Positions 1 through 4,985 of a stretch of DNA of 16,339 nucleotides are shown here, piece after piece. The stretch lies in the NCBI GenBank assembly GCA_045534775.1, contig JAZSKI010000013.1, positions 1 to 16,339 of the forward strand. Reading direction: 5' to 3'. Source of the DNA: JAZOTK01 sp045534775. GTDB taxonomy: Bacteria > Bacillota > Clostridia > RUG12999. The position numbers were made by a program, and so were the translations under genes. Within the stretch, counting starts at the first letter, position 1, and every line of letters begins with the position of its first letter. Below the pieces are notes generated by a model. That model was given only the letters and a program-made list of their open reading frames with translations. It had not been told where the DNA came from and searched no databases.

Positions 1-2
1 AT

Positions 3-78
3 GCTGGTGTAGCTCAATTGGTAGAGCAGCTGATTTGTAATCAGCAGGTCGCGGGTTCGAGTCCCATCACCAGCTCCA
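3..78 (+). tRNA. tRNA-Thr, anticodon UGU
   Basis: A complete cloverleaf can be drawn. The 7-bp acceptor stem GCTGGTG/CACCAGC closes at 3-9 and 68-74, followed by discriminator T and an encoded CCA at 76-78. The anticodon stem GCTGA/TCAGC holds the loop TTTGTAA, giving anticodon TGT, which reads ACA threonine codons. The T arm carries GGTTCGAGTCC. The gene begins two bases into the window, so its promoter lies outside. It is followed within 40 bases by tRNA-Tyr, so the two are probably co-transcribed. Confidence 0.97.
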
Positions 79-81
79 GAA

Positions 82-104
82 AAGGGTAAGCAAAACTTAC
101 CCTT
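82..104 (+). other. hairpin between the two tRNAs
   Basis: AAGGGTAAG and CTTACCCTT form a perfect 9-bp stem around the five-base loop CAAAA in the spacer between the two tRNA genes. There is no proper T-tract (TTAATATTT follows), so it is more likely a spacer or processing hairpin than a terminator. No function is proven by sequence alone. Confidence 0.5.
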
Positions 105-111
105 AATATTT

Positions 112-196
112 GGGAGAGTTCCCGAGTGGCCAAAGGGGGCAGACTGTAAATCTGTTGCTTTCAGCTTCGGTGGTTCGAATCCACCCTCTCCCACCA
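112..196 (+). tRNA. tRNA-Tyr, anticodon GUA
   Basis: The acceptor stem GGGAGAG/CTCTCCC pairs 112-118 with 186-192, followed by discriminator A and CCA at 194-196. The anticodon stem GCAGA/TCTGT frames the loop CTGTAAA, so the anticodon is GTA (tyrosine). A long class-II variable arm follows the anticodon stem, as expected for bacterial tRNA-Tyr. The T loop GGTTCGAATCC is canonical. An intrinsic terminator follows directly. Confidence 0.97.
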
Positions 197-198
197 AC

Positions 199-238
199 AA
201 AAAAGCGTGATTTGTCTACCGACAAATCAGGCTTTTTT
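199..238 (+). terminator. intrinsic terminator of the tRNA operon
   Basis: TGATTTGTC (208-216) and GACAAATCA (221-229) form a perfect 9-bp stem with loop TACC. It extends across a one-base bulge on each side by AGC/GCT and ends in TTTTTT at 233-238. A-rich sequence on the left makes it potentially bidirectional. It starts three bases after the tRNA-Tyr CCA. Confidence 0.85.
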
Positions 239-243
239 GAACT

Positions 244-414
244 AAGTGTTCCGCAAGCGGAACGTGAAGTATGCTTCGCAAGTGAAGCGCACTTCGTGCG
301 TGAAGTGTGCCTTCGGCATGATATGCGGAACACTTAACTTCACTTTGCGCCATCGGCGCAATACTTCACTTGGGCGTAAGCTCAAACTTCACTGCGGCTT
401 GCCGCAACTTCACT
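244..414. repeat. hairpin array A, linker GTGAAGT/ACTTCAC
   Basis: Short hairpins with two- to four-base loops alternate with a 7-base linker. The first half has stems GTTCCGC/GCGGAAC (248-263), TGC/GCA (272-280), CGCAC/GTGCG (288-300) and TGCC/GGCA (308-318), separated by GTGAAGT-type linkers near 264, 282 and 301. The second half has TTGCGCC/GGCGCAA (345-361), TGGGC/GCTCA (371-384) and TGCGGC/GCCGCA (393-406), separated by the reverse complement ACTTCAC near 337, 363, 386 and 407. An 11-bp inverted repeat, AAGTGTTCCGC (244-254) with GCGGAACACTT (325-335), encloses the first half. The array ends directly at the -35 box of the next gene. The structure is seen directly; the function is unknown. 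Confidence 0.85.
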
Positions 415-415
415 A

Positions 416-444
416 TTGAAATATTTGCAAGTATGTGGTATAAT
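416..444 (+). promoter_or_regulatory. sigma-A promoter for the four-helix-bundle gene
   Basis: TTGAAA (416-421) and TATAAT (439-444) are separated by exactly 17 bases, and TGG directly before the -10 box makes an extended -10. The -35 box directly abuts the last linker of hairpin array A. Transcription would start near 451, about 20 bases before the start codon at 472. Confidence 0.75.
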
Positions 445-471
445 ATTGTTGAAAGTGAGGTGTATGCAACA

Positions 472-843
472 ATGTCCGAATCCAAACTCCGATCACAGTC
501 TATGGACTTTGCAGTTCAAATAATTAATCTTGTAAAGTCACTCAAAGAAAAGCGAGAATCTATCATATCCAACCAGATCGGCAGAAGCGGCACCTCGATT
601 GGCGCAAATATTCGTGAGGCTCAGTATGCTCACGGAAAGGCAGACTTTATTGCCATGCTTCAAATCGCGCTTAAGGAAGCCAATGAAACAGGATATTGGC
701 TTGAATTGTTGTTCAAAACGAATTATATTACCGAAAGTGAATACAAAGCGCTCGATTCTGCTTGCACGGGTATTCGAGTGATGCTTATTTCTTCTATAAA
801 TACTGCAAAAGAAAACAGAGATGGTAATCTCACCGATAAATAA
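472..843 (+). CDS. four-helix-bundle protein (S23/TIGR02436-like)
   Basis: The 123-residue product matches the small family of four-helix-bundle proteins related to the 23S rRNA intervening-sequence protein (PF05635). The hallmark middle segment QIGRSGTSIGANIREA and the later LKEANETGYWLELLF are both present, in the order usual for the family, and the length is normal. Family members are soluble homo-oligomeric bundles, and a biochemical role is known only for distant relatives such as the Avd protein of diversity-generating retroelements. The frame is open from 370, but the start at 472 is chosen because GAGGTG lies nine bases upstream and the promoter at 416-444 leaves no room for an earlier start. 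A 55-residue membrane protein follows after 25 bases, probably in the same transcript. No reverse transcriptase or template repeat is nearby. Confidence 0.9.
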   Translation: MSESKLRSQSMDFAVQIINLVKSLKEKRESIISNQIGRSGTSIGANIREAQYAHGKADFIAMLQIALKEANETGYWLELLFKTNYITESEYKALDSACTGIRVMLISSINTAKENRDGNLTDK

Positions 844-868
844 GAATTTGACAAAGGAGTGTGATTGT

Positions 869-1036
869 ATGACTTGGTTATATTTAGTGGTTATAATTTT
901 CTCTGCTCTCACTCTGTATTTTACCTACGAAGAGTATAAGCAGAACAGATTTTCAAAGAAGGCATTTACTCTTGTCAACATTTTGGAGGTCGTTGTGATT
1001 GTTGCCACTGCTGTTATGCTAATAATGTCGCTTTGA
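869..1036 (+). CDS. small two-helix membrane protein, 55 residues
   Basis: I do not recognise a named family. The product has a hydrophobic helix at about residues 2-20 (WLYLVVIIFSALTLYF), a short charged loop rich in E, K and R (21-32), and a second hydrophobic helix at about 36-54. This suggests an integral membrane hairpin with both ends on the same side. The ATG at 869 is preceded by a strong AAAGGAG at 853-859. Earlier in-frame codons back to 821 overlap the end of the four-helix-bundle gene and are not needed. The 25-base spacing and lack of a terminator suggest translation from the same mRNA as that gene. Whether the two products work together is inference only. Confidence 0.7.
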   Translation: MTWLYLVVIIFSALTLYFTYEEYKQNRFSKKAFTLVNILEVVVIVATAVMLIMSL

Positions 1037-1124
1037 CCAATTCCAATTTGTCGAATGGTTGAGCTACGCATCAGATCGCTTTTCTTACCTGCATTTGCGC
1101 ACCGTTATGCTGTTCTTTCACAGA

Positions 1125-1166
1125 AAAGAAGTAACTTTTGTCTATTAAAAGTTGCTTCTTTTTTTA
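1125..1166 (+). terminator. intrinsic terminator after the 55-residue membrane gene
   Basis: AGAAGTAACTTTT (1127-1139) pairs with AAAAGTTGCTTCT (1147-1159) through 12 of 13 positions plus one T-G wobble, with loop GTCTATT, and runs into a seven- to eight-base T tract. It ends the four-helix-bundle/membrane-protein transcript about 90 bases after the stop codon. Confidence 0.8.
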
Positions 1167-1169
1167 TCC

Positions 1170-1301
1170 AAGCCGACAGGCTTGGCATATCATCACGCGG
1201 TACGCGTGTATATCATCACACCTTTAGGTGTGCATAAACTCTGTCGGCTTGATAATATGCAACTCCTTGCGGAATTGATGATATACAAGGCTTACGCCTT
1301 G
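1170..1301. repeat. hairpin array B, linker ATATCATC/GATGATAT
   Basis: The architecture matches array A with a different linker. The 10-bp inverted repeat AAGCCGACAG (1170-1179) and CTGTCGGCTT (1241-1250) encloses hairpins ACGCG/CGCGT (1195-1207) and ACACC/GGTGT (1218-1231), which are separated by CATATCATC and TATATCATC. After the right arm the linker appears reversed (GATAATATG near 1251, GATGATATAC near 1277), between an imperfect hairpin at 1260-1277 and the perfect CAAGGC/GCCTTG at 1286-1301. The last hairpin overlaps the -35 box of the next promoter. No coding potential is evident. Confidence 0.82.
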
Positions 1302-1327
1302 ATTAGTTTTTAAAAACATGATACAAT
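1299..1327 (+). promoter_or_regulatory. sigma-A promoter for the nucleotidyltransferase-like gene
   Basis: TTGATT (1299-1304) and TACAAT (1322-1327) are spaced by 17 bases. The -35 hexamer starts inside the 3' arm of the last hairpin of array B, so hairpin formation or protein binding there could affect promoter use. The start codon lies about 30 bases beyond the expected transcription start. Confidence 0.65.
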
Positions 1328-1337
1328 ATCCTAACTA

Positions 1338-1353
1338 ATAAATAAGAATTTGA
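1338..1353 (+). repeat. 16-base direct repeat, second copy
   Basis: ATAAATAAGAATTTGA here is identical to 836-851. In the first copy it spans the TAA stop of the four-helix-bundle gene and precedes the SD of the 55-residue membrane gene. In this copy it precedes the SD of an unrelated gene. Both genes also share a downstream word, CCRATTCCAATTT (1037-1049 and 1842-1854, one difference). See the finding on shared flanks. Confidence 0.8.
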
Positions 1354-1363
1354 TGGAGATATT

Positions 1364-1837
1364 ATGAAAAAAGCAATGTTTTTTGAAAATGCAAAATTAC
1401 TTTATGATAATTTTGACATTATTCCCTTAATGTACGGCTCTTTAGGGCTTGAATATATCACAAATGAAAATCTAAATGCCGATGATATTGATATATTGAT
1501 ACCCGAAGTTTTTGTGATTGAGAGATGGAATGAATTTAAGCACTTCTTGACGAGTAAAGAATACATATTGCTTGATGAACACGAGCATACCTTTGAGAAA
1601 AACGGTATTTTATATTCATACGCCTCCATTGAAGAATTAAAATCCTTTGCGGAAATAGAGCAACCTGACATTGAGCAACGATGCAGTAATGGAATTAAGT
1701 TCAAAGTGCTTTCCTTAAAGCAATATTTGAAGGTGTGTCGTGCCTCCGTAAAGGACGGCTATAGAATCACCGTCAGAGAAAAGAAGGATAACGACAAAAT
1801 TGCTTTTATTGAGAAACAGTTAAAAAGCAAGAATTAA
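1364..1837 (+). CDS. nucleotidyltransferase-fold-like protein, 157 residues
   Basis: The product has the arrangement LMYGSLGLEY (residues 22-31) followed by ADDIDILIP (39-47). This resembles the G-S...D-x-D signature of minimal nucleotidyltransferase-superfamily proteins, where the acidic pair binds metal. The rest, including the aromatic-rich stretch EHTFEKNGILYSYASIEELKS in two overlapping parts near residues 73-93 and a basic C-terminus, looks like a small soluble protein of the group of standalone NTase-like proteins found in Clostridia. Substrate and reaction cannot be stated. The ATG at 1364 has GGAG five bases upstream. It appears monocistronic, between array B with its promoter and array C. 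I have a weak memory of close relatives carrying an unreliable biosynthetic-enzyme name; nothing here supports such a role. Confidence 0.75.
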   Translation: MKKAMFFENAKLLYDNFDIIPLMYGSLGLEYITNENLNADDIDILIPEVFVIERWNEFKHFLTSKEYILLDEHEHTFEKNGILYSYASIEELKSFAEIEQPDIEQRCSNGIKFKVLSLKQYLKVCRASVKDGYRITVREKKDNDKIAFIEKQLKSKN

Positions 1838-1884
1838 TAAACCGATTCCAATTTACCAACTTCCCTATGGTTCTGCTTTTTTTC

Positions 1885-2037
1885 AGCTAAATTCGCCTGA
1901 CGGCGAGCTAAATTGAGCAAGCTCAGCTAAATGTGCTGCGCACGCTATTGGCGAATTTAATTTAGCTACTCTTGATAGAGTTATTTAGCTATTGCAAAGC
2001 AATAATTTTGATTTGCACGAATGTGCAAAATTTAGCT
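1885..2037. repeat. hairpin array C, linker AGCTAAAT/ATTTAGCT
   Basis: This is the clearest array. Linker AGCTAAAT occurs at 1885, 1906 and 1925, between hairpins TCGCC/GGCGA (1893-1906), TGAGC/GCTCA (1914-1925) and GTGC/GCAC (1933-1943). The arm AAATTCGCC (1889-1897) pairs with GGCGAATTT (1950-1958). From there the linker is reversed to ATTTAGCT at 1960, 1983 and 2030, between hairpins ACTCT/AGAGT (1968-1981), ATTGC/GCAAT (1991-2003) and TTTGCAC/GTGCAAA (2012-2029). Stems differ in sequence but the linker is constant, the reverse of what duplication of a single unit would give. It follows a T-rich run after the upstream gene and lies about 65 bases before the next promoter. Confidence 0.87.
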
Positions 2038-2103
2038 AAACAATAAATATCTCTAGCGCGTACGAAAAAGTTTTTAACTAATGATAAAAAAATATCCAAA
2101 CCA

Positions 2104-2132
2104 TTGGCAGACTCAACAATTTGTGATATAAT
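2104..2132 (+). promoter_or_regulatory. sigma-A promoter for the phosphodiesterase gene
   Basis: TTGGCA (2104-2109) and TATAAT (2127-2132) are 17 bases apart, with TGA directly before the -10 box (extended -10). The start codon at 2179 lies about 40 bases past the expected transcription start. Confidence 0.75.
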
Positions 2133-2178
2133 GTATGAAATGCTTTTGCAATAAAATAACCAGAGGAGAGGAAACATT

Positions 2179-2918
2179 ATGGACACTATTAAAATTCAAG
2201 GCAAAAAGACAAAAATGATTGCCCACCGTGGAGCAAGCAGCCTTGAACGTGAGAACACAAATCCTGCATTTGTGGCGGCAGGCAACAGAAGCTATTATGG
2301 TATTGAAACTGATATACAGGTAATTAAGGACGGAAGTTTTGTTGCCATGCATGATGATACAATTGAAAGAGTAAGTCTTGGTGCATGCGATGTAAATGTT
2401 TTGCAAAGTTCGATAGGTGACCTTAAGGATATAGTACTTCCTGATATTGACGGAAGCTTTGATAGGGCTGACATCAGAATACCAACTCTTGCAGACTATG
2501 TTAACATTTGTAAAAAGTATGAAAAAAATGTATTCTTGAAGTAAAAAATATATTCACACCTAATGACATTAAACGCATGGTGGAGGAAATAGATGAGATT
2601 GGCTATCTTGAAAATGTTATTTTTATATCTATTGAGTATGAAAACTGTGTTAATTTACGTGCCTTACTGCCAAATGCCCGGATACAGTATCTTGTAGGTA
2701 CAAAGATGGATGAGGAAGTGCTTCAAAAACTTACCTCTATAGGCATAGATGCGGGAATAGATATTGACTATGACCATTGCGAAAGAAATAAGGAGAGAAT
2801 TGACATTCTTCATGCTCACGGCATTAAGGTAAATGTATGTGTTTGCGACGATGAGAAATTAGCAAGAGAGCTTATTGATTCGGGAGCAGACTATTTAACT
2901 ACAAATATTCTCGAATGA
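2179..2918 (+). pseudogene. glycerophosphodiester phosphodiesterase, frameshifted at an A7 run
   Basis: The first 118 or so residues and the 2529-2918 frame together make one GDPD-family protein of normal length (about 246 residues). This family hydrolyses glycerophosphodiesters to glycerol-3-phosphate and an alcohol. Visible catalytic features are H16-R17 in IAHRGAS, E43 and D45 in IETDIQ, and H58 in AMHDDT. The metal-ligand LEVKN follows the shift, and the usual C-terminal GADYLTTN is present. Reading breaks at 2522-2528, a run of seven A: the annotated frame ends LK-stop at 2544, while the -1 frame continues with CILEVKN. One missing A explains this, but A-AAA-AAT is also a plausible -1 slippery heptamer, so the gene may be a pseudogene, a slippage-expressed gene or a sequencing error. 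AGGAGAGG gives a strong ribosome site before 2179. Confidence 0.85.
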
Positions 2919-2990
2919 TAAGATTTTTTTAATAATAAAAAGTATTAATTCATAACTTTGTCTGTTTGAAAGTATATAAATAAGTTAAAT

Positions 2991-3246
2991 ATCAACTACG
3001 TTGATGTAAAGTAATTTCTGCGGAAATTATGAAATAATCCATCAGGATTATTTCATATCGGGCAAAGCGAGATATTTCATTAAAAATATGTGCATCTGAA
3101 TCATTCGGATCTTCCGGAAAAAACCGTTAACTTTGATACAAAGTTAGCGATTTTTTCAACGAAATAAATTCTTTGAATTTGTGAAATGCCTGCGGGCGTG
3201 AGTGGATTTATTTTATTTCACATTGCGACAAGAAGCAGTATTTCAC
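2991..3246. repeat. hairpin array D, linker GTGAAAT/ATTTCAC, split by a terminator
   Basis: The left part contains ATCAAC/GTTGAT (2991-3005), TAATTTC/GAAATTA (3012-3029), a 12-bp perfect stem ATGAAATAATCC/GGATTATTTCAT (3029-3056) and ATCTGAA/TTCGGAT (3094-3110), with ATTTCAT words after them. The right part contains AAATTC/GAATTT (3166-3180), GCC/GGC (3188-3197) and a small TGC/GCA hairpin (near 3223-3237), with GTGAAAT at 3181 and ATTTCAC at 3215 and 3240. It is less regular than arrays A-C, but again the linker changes orientation along the array. It fills most of the gap between the phosphodiesterase and the structured RNA. Confidence 0.7.
3119..3157 (+). terminator. bidirectional terminator-like hairpin inside array D
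   Basis: CGTTAACTTTG (3125-3135) pairs with CAAAGTTAGCG (3139-3149), 11 bp with one wobble and loop ATA. It is flanked by an A6 run on the left and T6 on the right, so it could end transcription in either direction. It is the first good terminator downstream of the phosphodiesterase stop at 2918. Confidence 0.7.
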
Positions 3247-3276
3247 ACCAACAAAGACCGGTGATACATAAATATA

Positions 3277-3450
3277 GTGGGGGCATAACGTGAAAGGAGC
3301 TTTCGCGTTATGCCACCGGCGGATTTAATCGCCCGTGCGAGGATAAGTACATGGGCGTAAAAAGCTCTTATCCTTCCTTGCCATACGGATAGGAGAACTC
3401 TAATTACTGTTTGTGCCTACGTATGGCGGTGCAATGGAGCTTTTTATAAA
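3277..3450 (+). ncRNA. pseudoknotted structured RNA candidate
   Basis: Five helices can be drawn from sequence. P1 is GGCATAACG (3282-3290) with CGTTATGCC (3306-3314), continued by GAAAG/CTTTC around a GAG loop. P2 is CGCCCGTG (3330-3337) with CATGGGCG (3350-3357), eight pairs with one wobble. The P2 loop AGGATAAG (3340-3347) pairs perfectly with CTTATCCT (3367-3374), an H-type pseudoknot. P3 is TAAAAAGCTC (3358-3367) with GAGCTTTTTA (3437-3446), ten pairs competing by one base with the pseudoknot, and it may also act in termination. P4, inside P3, is GCCATACG (3380-3387) with CGTATGGC (3420-3427), extended by TAGG/CCTA. A possible extended -10 (TGATACATA, 3262-3270) would start transcription near 3277. 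I cannot name the family; the raiA motif (Rfam RF03072) is one candidate to test. It is not tmRNA, SRP RNA, RNase P or a riboswitch I recognise. Confidence 0.65.
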
Positions 3451-3737
3451 AAAGGTATTCAGCGTGTTTTTTATACCTATTTATACCTTCCGTCTGCTTT
3501 GCAGTCCTGTTGCGGCGAAGCCTGAGGTATCGGATATTGACGTCATCGTAAACGACGAGGTGGTTAATTTTATTTTGTACAGACGGGGTTACCTGCGTTT
3601 CCTTCAGGGCCTTTGCACAGCGGCTTGGTGCATAGATACGGTATAAAACAAACAGAAGGGTTGATTTTGGGCACTGCGCCCTGCCGGGAGGCTCGCCTAT
3701 GACGGAATATCAGCTTGAAGTGCAGAAAAAGAATTTT
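3451..3737. other. region without a recognisable gene
   Basis: No convincing gene is seen. A 77-codon open frame crosses it on the plus strand, but its start lies inside the structured RNA and it has no family I recognise. Small hairpins such as CTGC/GCAG near 3493-3503 and GGGC/GCCC near 3669-3681 occur, but without the constant linker seen in the arrays. A very short frame at 3699-3755 (18 codons) has GGGAGG in front of it but ends before the next promoter. Confidence 0.4.
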
Positions 3738-3765
3738 TTGAAAAATAATCAGTGACAGCTATAAG
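3738..3765 (+). promoter_or_regulatory. probable sigma-A promoter for the RsmH-family gene
   Basis: TTGAAA (3738-3743) and TATAAG (3760-3765) are spaced by 16 bases. Transcription would start near 3772, giving a leader of about 26 bases that contains AAAGGA (3781-3786) before the ATG at 3798. This supports 3798 rather than the ATG at 3771 as the translation start. Confidence 0.5.
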
Positions 3766-3797
3766 CATATATGCCGCAGAGAAAGGAAATATTTGAT

Positions 3798-4835
3798 ATG
3801 GAGCAGGAGCATAAACGCAGAAAAAGATATAAGGGAACGCATCCGCGGCGGTTTGAAGAAAAATATAAAGAACATAATCCTGAAAAATATCAGGAGGATG
3901 TCCGGAAAATCATTGAAAAAGGGAACACCACTGCGGGGACGCATATTCCCATAATGGTGAAGGAAATCCTTGAAATCCTTGATATAAAACCCGGAGAAAC
4001 AGGCTATGATGCTACCCTGGGCTACGGCGGGCATACCACGGAAATACTTAAAAAATTAGACGGCAGGGGACATCTGTATGCAACCGATGTTGATGTAATT
4101 GAATCTGAAAAAACCAAAAAACGGTTAGAGGCGAAGGGCTACGGCAAAAATATCCTGACCGTCAGAAATATGAATTTTTCCGACATTGATAAGGTTGCAC
4201 CCGATACGAAATTTGATTTTGTCCTTGCGGACTTAGGTGTATCCTCAATGCAGATTGATAATCCGGAGCGCGGCTTCTCTTTTAAATATGACGGACCGCT
4301 TGATTTGCGACTGAACCCTACGGCAGGAGTGACGGCGGCGCAAAGACTGCGTGAACTGAACAGAGAGGAATTAACGTCAATGCTTATAGAAAATTCCGAT
4401 GAACCATACGCTGAGCAGATTGCAAAAACCATAATCCGTACGCGGGAAGCGGGAAACAAAATAGAAACCACTCAGCAGCTGAGGTATATCATCGAAACAG
4501 CATTATCCTTTTTGCCGCAAAAAAGTAAAAAAGACGAAATAAAAAAATCCTGCCAACGTACCTTCCGGGCTTTGCGAATAGACGTAAACAGCGAATTTGA
4601 AGTGCTGTACGAATTTCTCGAAAAACTGCCGGGAACGCTCAGCGGCGGCGGCAGAGTCGCCATCCTGACCTTCCATTCAGGGGAGGACAGACTGGTAAAA
4701 AAGATGTTTAAACAACACCTGAAAGAAGGTTTTTATGCAGAAATAAGTGACGGAGTAATAAGACCGTCACAGCAGGAGTGTTATAAAAACCCACGAGCAC
4801 ATTCCACCAAACTAAGATGGGCAATCGCAAAATAA
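3798..4835 (+). CDS. rsmH: RsmH-family 16S rRNA cytosine-N4 methyltransferase, N-terminally extended
   Basis: This 345-residue protein has the RsmH/MraW core. That family uses S-adenosylmethionine to methylate N4 of C1402 in 16S rRNA. Visible elements are HIPIMVKEIL (49-58, usual HxPVML), DATLGYGGHT (71-80, the SAM-binding loop), FVLADLGVSSMQIDNPERGF (141-160), LDLRLNP, the FHSGEDRLVK block and a C-terminal NPRAHSTKLRWA. A basic, K/R/E-rich extension of about 45 residues precedes the core and is absent from ordinary RsmH. Several motif positions differ from the usual GGGGHS and RARSAKLR forms. The gene is alone, without mraZ, ftsL or penicillin-binding-protein neighbours, so it may be a second paralogue. 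Start 3798 has AAAGGA at suitable spacing; the ATG at 3771 does not. Confidence 0.9.
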   Translation: MEQEHKRRKRYKGTHPRRFEEKYKEHNPEKYQEDVRKIIEKGNTTAGTHIPIMVKEILEILDIKPGETGYDATLGYGGHTTEILKKLDGRGHLYATDVDVIESEKTKKRLEAKGYGKNILTVRNMNFSDIDKVAPDTKFDFVLADLGVSSMQIDNPERGFSFKYDGPLDLRLNPTAGVTAAQRLRELNREELTSMLIENSDEPYAEQIAKTIIRTREAGNKIETTQQLRYIIETALSFLPQKSKKDEIKKSCQRTFRALRIDVNSEFEVLYEFLEKLPGTLSGGGRVAILTFHSGEDRLVKKMFKQHLKEGFYAEISDGVIRPSQQECYKNPRAHSTKLRWAIAK

Positions 4836-4848
4836 TGGCTTGTAACAC

Positions 4849-4877
4849 TTGACAAGGGACGGAAGTAGTGGTATAAT
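4849..4877 (+). promoter_or_regulatory. consensus sigma-A promoter for the long GH38 gene
   Basis: TTGACA (4849-4854) and TATAAT (4872-4877) are both perfect consensus hexamers at the ideal 17-base spacing. The -35 starts 13 bases after the preceding stop codon. The hairpin TTCAAG/CTTGAA (4881-4897) lies over the expected start site and could be an operator or a transcript-end structure. The leader to the GH38 start codon is over 230 bases. Confidence 0.8.
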
Positions 4878-4902
4878 GAATTCAAGTGAAGCTTGAACCG
4901 GA

Positions 4903-4985
4903 CGATATAAATCCCGTTCCCCGATTTTCGCGATATACCCTCTTCGGGGCACGCCTGTTGCCTTGCGGCAACGAGAGATATATCA
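4903..4985. repeat. hairpin array E, linker CGATATA
   Basis: CGATATA occurs at 4903-4909 and 4931-4937, and reverse TATATC/CATATC words close the element near 4979-4989. Between them are CCC/GGG with loop TCTTC (4938-4949) and the perfect GTTGCC/GGCAAC with loop TTGC (4957-4972). This is the smallest array. Unlike the others it lies downstream of a promoter, in the 5' leader of the GH38 gene. Its linker matches array F at the other end of the window. Confidence 0.6.

Noticed and set aside
103..337. Open frames of about 75 codons on both strands over tRNA-Tyr and array A
   Set aside because: They run through a complete tRNA gene, a terminator and the hairpin array; there is no ribosome site and no family resemblance.
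472..843. Avd component of a diversity-generating retroelement
   Set aside because: The four-helix-bundle fold is shared, but no reverse transcriptase, template repeat or variable repeat is present in the window.
244..2037. CRISPR array or integron attC sites
   Set aside because: The constant words are 7-9 bases with palindromic spacers, unlike CRISPR repeats with unique spacers. No integrase is present and no attC core sites are visible; only the cassette-like flanks remain of interest.
3413..3646. 77-codon plus-strand frame
   Set aside because: Its start lies inside helix P4 of the structured RNA, there is no ribosome site, and the product resembles nothing I know.
3699..3755. 18-codon frame with GGGAGG upstream (MTEYQLEVQ...)
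   Set aside because: It ends within the promoter of the RsmH-family gene, so it is not a leader peptide of that mRNA. It is too short to support without conservation data.
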